Shown here: positions 22,423 through 31,350 of the stretch, piece after piece
How the letters are laid out: every line of letters begins with the position of its first letter
Numbering within the stretch: position 1 is the stretch's first letter
DNA from: Shewanella salipaludis
GTDB taxonomy: Bacteria > Pseudomonadota > Gammaproteobacteria > Enterobacterales > Shewanellaceae
Direction: 5' to 3'
DNA: 64,000 nt
Assembly: GCF_012911865.1 (NCBI RefSeq)
Contig: NZ_JAAXYH010000013.1
Span: 46,732 to 110,731, forward strand
Made by a program: the position numbers and the translations under genes
Notes under the pieces: generated by a model
What the model saw: the letters and a program-made list of their open reading frames with translations, nothing else
Databases searched by the model: none
What the model was told of the DNA's origin: nothing

Positions 22423-23262
22423 ATGAAAAATGTTAAGTCTTTAGCACTGGCGGCTACCGCCGTTGCAGCTATCTCAGGTAACGCTTTCGCTGCCGATCGT
22501 ACCGATCTGCACGCCACTGACTATAAGTGGATGCAGTTCAATGCCATGTATTCTATCGGTGAAAAGCCAGATAACCCAGCTTCAGGCGATCAACATAACT
22601 ACCTGGAAATGGAATTCGGCGGTCGTTCAGGCATAGTAGACCTGTACGGTTATGTTGACGTGTTCAACCTGGCTAATGAAAGCTCACAGCATGGCGACAA
22701 GAACCCAGGTTCAGGTACCAGCAAGATCTTCATGAAGTTCAATCCACGTTTCTCACTGGATGCCATCTTCGGTAAAGACTTGTCTGTTGGTCCTATCCAG
22801 GAAGTGTACTTCTCTACTCTGTTCAACTGGGACGGTCTGAACGGCGAAGGCGTGAACTCTACCTTCTGGGGTGTGGGTGCCGATGTTATGGTGCCTTGGT
22901 TAGGCAAAACCGGCATGAACCTGTACGGTTACTATGACATGAACAACAAAGAGTGGAACGGTTATCAGTTCTCTGCCAACTGGTTCAAGCCTTTCTACTT
23001 CTTCGATAACAAGAGCTTCCTGTCATTCCAGGGTTACATCGACTACCAGTTCGGTGCTGACGCTGACGACAACATGTTCGTTCCTAAGACGACCAGCGGT
23101 GGTAACATCTTCTTCGGCCTGTACTGGCACTCAGATCGTTACGCCCTGGGTTATGGCCTGAAAGGCTTCAAGGACGTGTACCTGTTGGAAGACAAGGGTG
23201 GCATAGTAGGTCTGGAATCTACTGGTTGGTCACACTACCTGTCTGCGACATACAAGTTCTAA
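22423..23262 (+). CDS. tsx: Tsx/OmpK-type outer-membrane nucleoside channel
   Basis: This is a 279-residue outer-membrane beta-barrel with a signal peptide ending AISGNAFA. The mature protein contains many alternating aromatic strands and ends in the barrel signature YLSATYKF. Motifs such as DLYGYVDVFNL, FNPRFSLDAIFG and GLYWHSDRYALGYGLKGF fit the Tsx/OmpK family, channels for nucleosides and phage receptors. The third Met (22423) has GGGG six bases upstream and gives a normal signal peptide; the ATG at 22411 is too near its own signals. Neighbouring nupC and deo genes support nucleoside import. Confidence 0.88.
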   Translation: MKNVKSLALAATAVAAISGNAFAADRTDLHATDYKWMQFNAMYSIGEKPDNPASGDQHNYLEMEFGGRSGIVDLYGYVDVFNLANESSQHGDKNPGSGTSKIFMKFNPRFSLDAIFGKDLSVGPIQEVYFSTLFNWDGLNGEGVNSTFWGVGADVMVPWLGKTGMNLYGYYDMNNKEWNGYQFSANWFKPFYFFDNKSFLSFQGYIDYQFGADADDNMFVPKTTSGGNIFFGLYWHSDRYALGYGLKGFKDVYLLEDKGGIVGLESTGWSHYLSATYKF

Positions 23263-23269
23263 TGTGTCT

Positions 23270-23299
23270 CCGGGCCGCAGTCGCTGCGGCCCGGTTTTT
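23270..23299 (+). terminator. Terminator of tsx
   Basis: A perfect 11-bp GC-rich stem (23270-23280 with 23284-23294) with a TCG loop is followed by TTTTT. Confidence 0.93.
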
Positions 23300-23634
23300 C
23301 TCTGCTATCTGAATCTTTATGTAAGCATGCTCCATCTCTGTCGAGCTTATTTAGCTAAAGGTTTGTGATTTTCTCGCGCTAAAATGGAATTTTCGCGGAA
23401 AGGCAGGAATCTAGTCTCTAGTTCCCCTTCCCGGTCTTCAAGGATTCAAGTCGTGACCCTAGCGTCAGCTAGTTGTTATCAACATTGAATACCCTAAAAA
23501 TAAGGTATCCTGCTCGTACAGGATGCCAGGCACAGCCCGAAGGCCCGGCCATAAGAATAATCAAGAAATGCCACTTCTATGCGTAGCCAAACGACGGATT
23601 GCTATTACTTTAATTTTCGTTTCGGAGAGCTAAA
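23300..23634 (+). promoter_or_regulatory. Long leader upstream of deoC
   Basis: This 335-base gap holds no gene. It contains a near-perfect dyad ATACCCTA/TAAGGTAT near 23490-23510. Possible promoter boxes are TTGAAT and TATCCT (spacing about 15, suboptimal). A TGTGA half-site near 23362 could belong to a CRP-type site, but its partner half is poor. GGAG precedes the deoC ATG. The length suggests regulated transcription of the deo genes, but no operator can be assigned with confidence. Confidence 0.4.
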
Positions 23635-24408
23635 ATGACAGACTTAAAACAAGCGGCCCAACGCGCCATCGAACTGATGGACTTGACCACACTGAACGAT
23701 GACGACACTGAGCAGAAGGTCATAGAACTGTGCCACAAGGCCAAGACGGCGGCGGGCAACACCGCCGCCATCTGCATCTATCCACGCTTCATTCCCATCG
23801 CCCGCAAGACCCTGGAAGAAATTGGCGCTGAAGATATCAGAATAGCCACAGTCACCAACTTCCCCCATGGTAACGACGATATCGCCATCGCGGTATTGGA
23901 AACCCGTGCGGCCATCGCCTACGGCGCCGACGAGGTCGATGTCGTCTTCCCCTATCGCGCCCTGATGGATGGCAACGAAACCTTGGGTTTCGAGCTGGTC
24001 AAGGCCTGTAAGGAAGAGTGTGGCGATGAGGTGCTGCTCAAGGTCATCATAGAATCCGGCGTGCTGGCCGATGCGGCGCTGATCCGCCGTGCCTCCGAGC
24101 TGGCCATAGATGCCGGCGCCGATTTCATCAAGACTTCAACCGGCAAGGTGGCTGTGAACGCCACTCTGGAAGCCGCGGAAATCATGTTGACCGTGATAGC
24201 CGAGAAGAATACCAAAGTGGGCTTCAAGCCCGCCGGTGGGGTGCGTGATGCGGCCCAGGCCGCCGAATTCCTGGGCGTCGCCGAGCGTATTCTGGGCGCC
24301 GACTGGATCAGCCCTCGCACCTTCCGTTTCGGTGCTTCCAGCCTGCTCAACAGCCTGCTGCATACACTGGAATTGGCCGATGCGCCTAAGCCTGCCCAGG
24401 GCTATTGA
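23635..24408 (+). CDS. deoC: Deoxyribose-phosphate aldolase
   Basis: DeoC splits deoxyribose-5-phosphate into acetaldehyde and glyceraldehyde-3-phosphate, the last step of deoxynucleoside breakdown. The 257 residues contain the Schiff-base Lys166 in [14 protein letters not shown]. The proton-relay Asp is in [11 protein letters not shown] and the second Lys in GFKPAGGVR. The ATG at 23635 has GGAG 10 bases upstream. It begins the order deoC-deoA-deoB-deoD, the same as E. coli. Confidence 0.97.
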   Translation: MTDLKQAAQRAIELMDLTTLNDDDTEQKVIELCHKAKTAAGNTAAICIYPRFIPIARKTLEEIGAEDIRIATVTNFPHGNDDIAIAVLETRAAIAYGADEVDVVFPYRALMDGNETLGFELVKACKEECGDEVLLKVIIESGVLADAALIRRASELAIDAGADFIKTSTGKVAVNATLEAAEIMLTVIAEKNTKVGFKPAGGVRDAAQAAEFLGVAERILGADWISPRTFRFGASSLLNSLLHTLELADAPKPAQGY

Positions 24409-24539
24409 TCTCTGTGATATAGCGGATGTCGGTGCTTATCGCCTTGTAGGGTAAGCAGCCTATGCCGGTCATGCTACCGGCAGAAGAGCAGGACAAATCT
24501 TGCCGAATGTGAACTCGGCACAGTTTGGGAGGCAGTAAG

Positions 24540-25871
24540 ATGTTTCTGGCGCAAGAAATTATTCGCAATAAACGCGACGGTAAAGCCCTGAGTACAGAAG
24601 AGATTCAATTTTTTGTCAAAGGGATCACAGACAATTCGGTATCCGAGGGTCAGATAGCCGCGCTGGGGATGGCGGTCTATTTCAACGACATGAATATGGA
24701 TGAGCGCATCGCCCTGACCGAGGCCATGCGCGACTCAGGCACTGTGCTCGATTGGCAGTCACTCGGACTCGATGGCCCAGTCATCGACAAGCATAGCACC
24801 GGCGGTGTCGGCGATGTCATCAGCCTGATGCTCGGCCCCATGGCCGCCGCCTGTGGCGGCTATGTGCCCATGATTTCCGGCCGTGGCCTGGGACACACGG
24901 GCGGCACCCTGGATAAGTTCGATGCCATCCCAGGTTATCGGACTGAGCCCGACAGCGCTTTGTTTCGCAAGGTAGTCAAGGAGGTCGGGGTGGCCATCAT
25001 AGGCCAGACCGGCGACCTGGTGCCGGCGGATAAGCGTTTCTATGCTATCCGCGACAATACGGCCACAGTCGAGTCCATCTCGCTCATCACAGCCTCTATC
25101 CTGTCGAAGAAACTCGCCGCCGGTCTCGATGCCCTGGTGATGGATGTCAAAGTCGGTTCGGGCGCCTTCATGCCAAGCTACGACGCCTCCGAGGCGCTGG
25201 CGCGCAGCATCACGGCCGTCGCCAATGGTGCCGGTACCAAGACCACGGCGCTGCTGACGGACATGAATCAGGTATTGGCCTCGAGTGCCGGTAATGGGGT
25301 CGAAGTGAAGGAGGCGATCGACTTCCTCACCGGGCGCTACCGCAACCCCAGACTCCATGAGATCACCCTGGGCTTATGCGCCGAGATGCTGCAACTGGGC
25401 GGCCTGGCGGACGACGAAGCGCAGGCCAGAGCCAAGCTGCAGCAGGTGCTGGATAACGGCAAGGCGGCAGAGGTATTCGGCCGCATGGTCTCCGGCCTGG
25501 GTGGCCCCACGGATTTTGTCGAAAATTATGCCAACTACTTGCCACAGGCACAGATCATTCGTCCCGTGTATGCCGATGTTTCAGGTTTTGCCCACAGCAT
25601 GGATACCCGCGAGCTGGGACTGGCGGTGGTGACGCTCGGCGGTGGCCGGCGTAAACCGGGCGATGCCCTGGATTACAGTGTCGGCCTGAGTCAGGTCTGC
25701 GCCCTTGGAGATGAGCTTGGCAGCGACAAGCCGCTGGCCTTCATCCATGCCCAGTCCGAGGATGCCTTCGCCGAGGCGGCCGACGCGGTTAAACGCGCCG
25801 TGCATGTCGCAGATACCAAGCCGGAAAAAACACCCGAGATTTATCGCCACATTCGTGCCGGCGATCTCTAA
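24540..25871 (+). CDS. deoA: Thymidine phosphorylase
   Basis: DeoA converts thymidine and phosphate to thymine and deoxyribose-1-phosphate. From the ATG at 24540, preceded by GGGAGG, the protein has 443 residues. Family motifs are [28 protein letters not shown] and the loop [10 protein letters not shown]. The in-frame start at 24525 overlaps the ribosome-binding site and is rejected. deoB starts 11 bases after the stop. Confidence 0.97.
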   Translation: MFLAQEIIRNKRDGKALSTEEIQFFVKGITDNSVSEGQIAALGMAVYFNDMNMDERIALTEAMRDSGTVLDWQSLGLDGPVIDKHSTGGVGDVISLMLGPMAAACGGYVPMISGRGLGHTGGTLDKFDAIPGYRTEPDSALFRKVVKEVGVAIIGQTGDLVPADKRFYAIRDNTATVESISLITASILSKKLAAGLDALVMDVKVGSGAFMPSYDASEALARSITAVANGAGTKTTALLTDMNQVLASSAGNGVEVKEAIDFLTGRYRNPRLHEITLGLCAEMLQLGGLADDEAQARAKLQQVLDNGKAAEVFGRMVSGLGGPTDFVENYANYLPQAQIIRPVYADVSGFAHSMDTRELGLAVVTLGGGRRKPGDALDYSVGLSQVCALGDELGSDKPLAFIHAQSEDAFAEAADAVKRAVHVADTKPEKTPEIYRHIRAGDL

Positions 25872-25881
25872 AGGAAATACA

Positions 25882-27105
25882 ATGAAACGTACCATAATTA
25901 TGATGCTGGACTCCTTCGGCGTAGGCGCCGCAGGCGATGCCGCGGCCTTCGGTGACACAGGTTCAGATACCTTCGGCCATATCGCCCAGGCTTGCGCCAA
26001 TGGCGAGGCCAATGACGGGCGCGAAGGCCCTTTGAAGCTGCCTAACCTGGCGCGTTTGGGCCTGGGACATGCGGCAATGGAAAGCACGGGCGCCTTCGCC
26101 GCAGGTTTCGATGACAAGGTCGAACTCATAGGTGCCTATGGCCATGCCCAGGAGCTGAGCACGGGCAAGGACACCCCGAGTGGTCACTGGGAAATGGCCG
26201 GTGTGCCTGTGTTGTTCGATTGGGGCTATTTCAGCGACCTTACCGAGTCCTTCCCGAGCGCATTGACGGATAAGATCTTGGCCCGCGCCGGGCTGAGTGG
26301 CTTTCTTGGCAATTGCCATGCTTCGGGCACCACTATCCTGGAGCAGCTGGGTGAAGAGCATATGCGCTCTGGGCTGCCGATTTTCTATACCTCGGCGGAT
26401 TCGGTATTCCAGATTGCCTGTCACGAGCAGAGCTTCGGCCTGGACAATCTCTACCGCCTGTGTGAAATCGCCCGCGAAGAGTTGGCACCCTACAACATAG
26501 GCAGGGTGATTGCCCGGCCTTTCGATGGCACTGGGCCGGCGGATTTTGCCCGTACCGGCAATCGCCGTGATTATTCACTGACGCCACCGGCCAAGACGGT
26601 GCTGGATAAGCTGAGTGACGCCGGCGGCGAGGTAGTGAGTGTCGGCAAGATAGCCGACATCTATGCCCACTGCGGCATCACCAAGAAAGTGAAGGCCAAC
26701 GGGCTGGAAGCCTTGTTTGATGCCACCCTGGAACAGGTCAAGCTGGCGGGTGACAGGACGATAGTGTTCACCAACTTCGTCGATTTCGACTCTCACTATG
26801 GCCATAGACGCGATGTGGCCGGCTACGCCAGGGCGCTCGAATATTTTGATTCACGCTTACCCGAATTACTGGCCATACTTGGCAAAGAAGATCTGCTGTT
26901 GTTGACCGCAGATCATGGCTGCGATCCCACTTGGCCGGGCACGGATCATACCCGTGAACATGTGCCTGTGCTGGCCTATGGCGCCGGACTGGCGGTTGGA
27001 TCTCTGGGGCTGCGCCAGAGCTTCGCCGACATGGGCCAGTCGATTGCCAGTTACTTCGGGCTGGAACCTATGGAATATGGCGAATCATTCATCGCTGGCA
27101 TGTGA
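25882..27105 (+). CDS. deoB: Phosphopentomutase
   Basis: DeoB moves the phosphate of (deoxy)ribose-1-phosphate to position 5, linking the phosphorylases to DeoC. It belongs to the alkaline-phosphatase superfamily. The metal-binding N-terminus is [13 protein letters not shown], followed by [26 protein letters not shown] and the C-terminal [19 protein letters not shown]. The ATG at 25882 with AAGGA upstream gives 407 residues. The longer frame from 25705 would overlap deoA heavily and is rejected. Confidence 0.97.
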   Translation: MKRTIIMMLDSFGVGAAGDAAAFGDTGSDTFGHIAQACANGEANDGREGPLKLPNLARLGLGHAAMESTGAFAAGFDDKVELIGAYGHAQELSTGKDTPSGHWEMAGVPVLFDWGYFSDLTESFPSALTDKILARAGLSGFLGNCHASGTTILEQLGEEHMRSGLPIFYTSADSVFQIACHEQSFGLDNLYRLCEIAREELAPYNIGRVIARPFDGTGPADFARTGNRRDYSLTPPAKTVLDKLSDAGGEVVSVGKIADIYAHCGITKKVKANGLEALFDATLEQVKLAGDRTIVFTNFVDFDSHYGHRRDVAGYARALEYFDSRLPELLAILGKEDLLLLTADHGCDPTWPGTDHTREHVPVLAYGAGLAVGSLGLRQSFADMGQSIASYFGLEPMEYGESFIAGM

Positions 27106-27167
27106 ATTTGCCATGCGGCATAGCAGATTTGCATATAAAGGTTGGCGCTTCGCCGACGAATAGAATT

Positions 27168-27191
27168 TGCCGGCCCCATCTTGGGCCGGCA
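27168..27191 (+). other. Intercistronic hairpin deoB-deoD
   Basis: A perfect 9-bp stem TGCCGGCCC/GGGCCGGCA with a 6-base loop and no T run lies in the 133-base gap. It may protect the upstream message from 3' decay or set the deoB:deoD ratio. Confidence 0.5.
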
Positions 27192-27238
27192 GTAAACAAA
27201 GACTCGAGTCTTACTAAAAATAAACAGGGGTTATTTCA

Positions 27239-27949
27239 ATGGCAACACCACATATCAATGCTGTCGATGGCGCATTTGCTGAAACCATGCTGTTTCCCGG
27301 CGATCCGCTGCGGGCAAAATACATAGCCGAAACCTTCTTGGAGAATGTTGAGCAAGTCACAGATGTGCGCAACATGCTGGGCTTCACAGGTACCTACAAG
27401 GGCAAGCGTATCTCAGTCATGGGGTCAGGCATGGGCATCCCTTCCTGCTCCATCTACGCGACCGAACTTATCCGTGATTATGGCGTGAAAAACCTGATCC
27501 GTGTCGGTACCTGCGGTGCCATCAGCACAGATGTGAAAGTACGTGACGTCATCATAGGCATGGGTGCCTGCACAGATTCTGCGGTCAACCGTCTGCGTTT
27601 CAAGGGCCAGGATTTTGCCGCCATCGCCAGCTATGAGCTGATGAACGCGGTGATCGAGTCTGCCAAGAACAAGGGCACCAAGATCCGCGTCGGTAACATC
27701 TTCTCGGCCGATCTCTTCTACACCCCGGATCCACAAATGTTCGATGTGATGGAGAAGATGGGCGTGCTCGGCGTCGAAATGGAAGCCGCCGGTCTCTATG
27801 GTGTCGCCCACGAGTTCGGCGCCAGAGCCCTGTGTGTGGTTACCGTCTCGGATCATATTCGTACCGGTGAGAAGACCTCTTCCGATGAGCGTCAAACCAC
27901 CTTCAACGAGATGATCGAAATGACATTGGACGCCGCCATTACCCTCTAA
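27239..27949 (+). CDS. deoD: Purine nucleoside phosphorylase DeoD-type
   Basis: DeoD splits purine (deoxy)nucleosides with phosphate into base and pentose-1-phosphate. The 236 residues match the hexameric bacterial family. Motifs are [30 protein letters not shown] and RVGTCGA. The late [12 protein letters not shown] and VSDHI motifs contribute to purine and ribose binding. GGGG precedes the start. It closes the deo group and is followed by a strong terminator. Confidence 0.97.
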   Translation: MATPHINAVDGAFAETMLFPGDPLRAKYIAETFLENVEQVTDVRNMLGFTGTYKGKRISVMGSGMGIPSCSIYATELIRDYGVKNLIRVGTCGAISTDVKVRDVIIGMGACTDSAVNRLRFKGQDFAAIASYELMNAVIESAKNKGTKIRVGNIFSADLFYTPDPQMFDVMEKMGVLGVEMEAAGLYGVAHEFGARALCVVTVSDHIRTGEKTSSDERQTTFNEMIEMTLDAAITL

Positions 27950-27963
27950 TGGCCACCGAACGG

Positions 27964-27999
27964 AAAAGCCCCTGTGCGCTCGCGCCCGGGGGCTTTTTT
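27964..27999 (+). terminator. Terminator of the deo group
   Basis: The stem AAAAGCCCC/GGGGCTTTT, with a loop that can pair further, is followed by six T. It also separates the deo genes from the oppositely oriented smp gene. Confidence 0.9.
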
Positions 28000-28029
28000 A
28001 TGTCCTGTGCTGCGACTGTCGTTGCCCGC

Positions 28030-28713
28030 TCAGGCCTGATTGCCAGGCTTGGTTTTTTGTTGGCTGATTTGCCTCTGCTTCAGCCTATGGCGGCGGCGAT
28101 CGAATTCGGCCCGCTTGAACGACAGGGCCCTGGCCAGCAGCAGGCCTATTACCCCTGCGACGATCAGCATTATCTGTTGCTGTTGCATGTTATGCAGATG
28201 GGCTTCTTTGATCTCATCGAAGAAGCGTTTGGGATCCAGCCTGACTTCCACATACCCCAGGTTCTTGCCGCCCTGAACCACGGGTTCGACATAGGGCGGG
28301 TAGGGGGCCAGCAAGTCGGCCATGGCCGGCGAGTCCGGCTCCAGCTCTTCTGTGGTCAGGCTCTGGGCGAAAGACAGGCGCAACCCGGCTTCGCTGTAGA
28401 TTGTGGCCGCCATGACCTTGGGATCTTCGACCAAGGCACTGGTCAGCCACTGGAGTTGCTCATCGTTTTGCAGCTGCAATGCCGGGGCGGCGCCATAGGC
28501 TGTCTGTTGTACCAATAATCTGGCCATCTTTTGTGTTTGGGACTTCAGAAGCTCTTGCCCTTGTAGTAGGCTTGTCTGCCACAGCTGAATGAGGCCCACC
28601 ATCAGGGTCAGTGCTATGGCAACCTGTAGCAGTCGACTGATCTTATGGCGCTTCTTCAGCCCTTTGAGAAATAACACTGTGCCCCTTAATTGTTCGTGCG
28701 CTTGCCTAATCAT
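28030..28713 (-). CDS. Smp/YtjB-family inner-membrane protein
   Basis: The 227-residue protein has two membrane segments (about 27-45 and 178-195) around a 130-residue periplasmic domain, and a basic cytoplasmic tail. This layout, and the position divergent from serB, match the Smp/YtjB (AhpA-like) family. I remember this family as virulence-associated but without a defined activity. The start is 42 bases from the serB start, so the two promoters must overlap. The periplasmic part resembles sensor input domains, but no output domain follows. Confidence 0.75.
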   Translation of the reverse strand: MIRQAHEQLRGTVLFLKGLKKRHKISRLLQVAIALTLMVGLIQLWQTSLLQGQELLKSQTQKMARLLVQQTAYGAAPALQLQNDEQLQWLTSALVEDPKVMAATIYSEAGLRLSFAQSLTTEELEPDSPAMADLLAPYPPYVEPVVQGGKNLGYVEVRLDPKRFFDEIKEAHLHNMQQQQIMLIVAGVIGLLLARALSFKRAEFDRRRHRLKQRQISQQKTKPGNQA

Positions 28714-28755
28714 AATGGATTCCGGGTGAGGCCGATAGCCGGAGAAGAAGACTTA

Positions 28756-29736
28756 ATGGATAAGCCCAGCCAAGCCGCTTTATTTGTATGGTTAAGAGAG
28801 CAAGCGTCATCGGCATGCGCGTTTCAGGGCCGGATCATAGGCCGTTATCCGGAAGCCGACAGCGCCGGCACGGCGCACAGTTTCAGGCTAATCTACCGGG
28901 ATCTCGAGGCAGAGCCTGGGTTGGCAGACTGGCTGGCACGGCTCGAGTGTGATTTCAGCATGGCGCGGCTCCTGCGCGGCTGTGGCCTGTATGGCGCCGA
29001 AATCAGCCTGGCGCAGCCCTTGAGCCAGGCGCAGCGACTGGCTTTCCCCGGGCATCTTGGGGCCGAGTTATTCATACCTTCAGGGGCGCTGGCGCAACTG
29101 AATAAGCCGGGACTGCTGGTGATGGACATGGACTCGACGGCCATAGAGATAGAATGCATCGACGAGTTGGCCGCCATGGCCGGCGTCGGTGAGGCGGTTG
29201 CTGCCGTGACCGAGCGGGCCATGCAGGGCGAGCTGGATTTCGAGCAGAGTCTGCGCCAGAGGGTGGCACAACTCGCCGGTGCCGATGCGGGGATCATAGA
29301 CAGGTTATGCGCCGACTTGCCGCTGATGCCGGGGCTGAGGGAGATGGTCGCAGAGCTCAAGTCCCACGGCTGGCGTTTGGTGCTGGCCTCGGGGGGCTTC
29401 ACTCCCTTCGTCAGCCATCTGCAGCAGCTGCTGCAACTGGATGCCGCCTTCGCCAACGAGTTGGTGATCGAGCAGGGTAAATTGCGCGGCGAAGTGAGGG
29501 GCAGGGTGGTAGATGCCCAGTTCAAGGCCGATGTGGTCAGCAGCAGCGCCGAGCGCTGGCAGATAGCCGAGGGCCAGCGCCTGGCCATAGGCGATGGTGC
29601 CAACGATATTCCCATGGTGACGGCCGCAGATTTCGGCATCGCCTTCCATGCCAAGCCTAAGCTGGCCGCCGCCGCCGATGCGGGCATCGAGCGCTTGGAT
29701 CTGCGGGTGCTGCCTTACCTGTTGCGGCTGGGCTAA
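28756..29736 (+). CDS. serB: Phosphoserine phosphatase
   Basis: SerB makes L-serine from phosphoserine, the final step of serine synthesis. The HAD-family motif I is MDMDSTAIEIECIDE. Motif II is near LVLASGGFTPF, and motifs III-IV include GDGANDIPMV. The ATG at 28756, with GGAGAAGAAG upstream, gives 326 residues, close to E. coli. An N-terminal domain of about 110 residues precedes the HAD domain. The in-frame ATG at 28690 would reach into the divergent promoter and the smp coding region. Confidence 0.95.
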   Translation: MDKPSQAALFVWLREQASSACAFQGRIIGRYPEADSAGTAHSFRLIYRDLEAEPGLADWLARLECDFSMARLLRGCGLYGAEISLAQPLSQAQRLAFPGHLGAELFIPSGALAQLNKPGLLVMDMDSTAIEIECIDELAAMAGVGEAVAAVTERAMQGELDFEQSLRQRVAQLAGADAGIIDRLCADLPLMPGLREMVAELKSHGWRLVLASGGFTPFVSHLQQLLQLDAAFANELVIEQGKLRGEVRGRVVDAQFKADVVSSSAERWQIAEGQRLAIGDGANDIPMVTAADFGIAFHAKPKLAAAADAGIERLDLRVLPYLLRLG

Positions 29737-29784
29737 GCTGCCGCTCCTGGCTTGCCCATTGGCGGCGCGCCAGGCCGGGCGGTG

Positions 29785-29803
29785 CTCAAATCGTTGATTT
29801 GAG
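29785..29803 (+). terminator. Hairpin after serB
   Basis: The perfect 8-bp stem CTCAAATC/GATTTGAG with a GTT loop is followed by a mixed T-rich stretch. It is a possible weak terminator of serB. It lies about 70 bases before the next gene. Confidence 0.45.
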
Positions 29804-29871
29804 TATTTACTCTTGTTTTCTGCTGCCTGGATGCTAATTTATTCGTATCTTAGTTTAGCCAGTGAATTCCC

Positions 29872-30822
29872 GTGTCCCAGCAAACCGCCTCAGCAGCAAC
29901 ATCTTCAGCAATATCTGCATCAACAGTAGCGCAAGACTCTGTTTTTATTCCCTATCGCGATGGTCGGCTGCATCTGAGGCGAGTGCAGCCGTCGTCGCCG
30001 GATATGGGGAAGACACCCATCCTCATGCTGCATGGCGCCATGTCCAACGGACGGGTATTCTACAGCCAGTCCGGCCGTGGCCTGGCCTGTTTTCTCGCCA
30101 GGGCGGGGTTTGTGGTGTATGTGCTGGACACGGCCGGGCGGGGCCTGAGCACCCCGAGGATTAGCCGGGGCTTCGGCCTGGGACAGGGGGAGGTCATTCG
30201 CGAGCAATTACCCCTGGTGCAGCGGGCGATCCTCGAGTGGCATCCGGATGCCGCCGGGGTACATTGGTGTGGCCATTCCTGGGGCGGGGTCCTGATGGCC
30301 AGTTGTCTGGCCCGTTTCGCCGACATTCGTCCCAGTGTCAGTTCCCTGCTGACTTTCGGCAGTAAACGCCGCATCAAGATAAAATCGCTGCAGAAATGGC
30401 TGATGGTGGACCTGTTCTGGAATCGTCTGGCCCCGGGCCTGGCCAAGGGCAAGGGCTATCTGGCCGCGGACAGGCTGCGTCTGGGGATGGACAACGAGAG
30501 CCGCGCCTCCTTGAGCCAGAGCATCGACTGGGTCAGGGGACCCTGGATAGATCATGACGATGACTTCGATTACGGGGTTGCCGCCAGGGATGTTCGATGG
30601 CCGCCGGCCTGGTTTATTGCCGGCCAGGGTGACAAGGTACTGGGCAATCCGGCGGATGTGCGGGAGATGCTCGCCGAGTGCGGCATGCAGGAGGCGAAAT
30701 TTACCCTGCTGGCCAGGTGCAATGGTTTTCTGCACGATTATGGCCATGCCAACATGTTGACCCATATCGACGCCGAGCGGGACCATTTTCCGCAGATCCT
30801 GGACTGGTATCGGGCCGGCTAG
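29872..30822 (+). CDS. Alpha/beta hydrolase of unknown substrate
   Basis: The 316-residue protein has an alpha/beta-hydrolase core: the oxyanion loop MLHGAMSNG, the nucleophile elbow GHSWGG, a late Asp in FIAGQGDKVLG and a His in the C-terminal region (DYGHANML). There is no obvious signal peptide; the first 30 residues are Ser/Ala/Thr-rich. The GTG at 29872 is the best available start but has a weak ribosome-binding site. It lies between serB and radA, convergent with the PilZ gene. The substrate cannot be predicted. Confidence 0.8.
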   Translation: MSQQTASAATSSAISASTVAQDSVFIPYRDGRLHLRRVQPSSPDMGKTPILMLHGAMSNGRVFYSQSGRGLACFLARAGFVVYVLDTAGRGLSTPRISRGFGLGQGEVIREQLPLVQRAILEWHPDAAGVHWCGHSWGGVLMASCLARFADIRPSVSSLLTFGSKRRIKIKSLQKWLMVDLFWNRLAPGLAKGKGYLAADRLRLGMDNESRASLSQSIDWVRGPWIDHDDDFDYGVAARDVRWPPAWFIAGQGDKVLGNPADVREMLAECGMQEAKFTLLARCNGFLHDYGHANMLTHIDAERDHFPQILDWYRAG

Positions 30823-30842
30823 CCTTGGCGGAGACCTGTTAT

Positions 30843-31350
30843 GAGGCTGGACTCGGCTCGCCAGTGCGCTGAGTTCGACTTCCCGGGTCATGTCCAGCAG
30901 TTCAGCTACCTCAGTATGCTGTATGGGCCATAGCGGCTTTTCTGCTGTGTGTCCGTCTCTCAGCTGCTTAGTGCCGGGTATCTGAGCTCGACTTCCCGGG
31001 TCATGTCCAGCAGCTCGCCTACTCCAGTATGCTGTATGGGCCACAGCGGTTTTCAGCTGTGTGTTTGTTCCTGAGGCTGGGCTCAGCTGGCCAGTGCCGG
31101 GTATCTGACTCAGCTGCTTAGTACCGGGTATCTGAGCTCGACTTCCCGGGTTATGTCCAGCAGCTCGCCTACTCCAGTATGCTGTATGGGCCACAGCGGC
31201 TTTCAGCTGTGTGTTTGTTCCTAGGCTGGGCTCAGCTGGCCAGTGCCGGGTATCTGACTCAGCTGCTTAGTACCGGGTATCTGAGCTCGACTTCCTGGGT
31301 TATGTCCAGCAGCTCACCTACTCCTATGATATGCCACAGCTGCTGTTCCA
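30843..31350 (-). repeat. Tandem copies of the 3' end of the large PilZ gene
   Basis: A segment containing the last codons and stop of the gene at 31259-33640 is repeated downstream of that stop. An anchor block GACTTCC(C/T)GGGT(C/T)ATGTCC occurs at 30877, 30990, 31140 and, inside the gene, 31289. The intervals are 113, 150 and 149 bases. The two copies nearest the gene are nearly identical, and one carries the same C-terminal codons and stop (stop complement at 31110-31112, against 31259-31261). The most distant copy is shortened and diverged, which suggests stepwise tandem growth. The array fills the whole gap to the hydrolase gene and has no start codon of its own. Confidence 0.93.

Noticed and set aside
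23340..23400. CRP-binding site upstream of deoC
   Set aside because: Only one TGTGA half matches; the partner half is poor, so it is not listed as a feature.
30208..31194. Long open frame (328 codons) on the minus strand over the repeats and hydrolase gene
   Set aside because: It is antisense to a well-supported hydrolase, its N-terminal half is made of the 149-base repeats read in another frame, and no family features appear.
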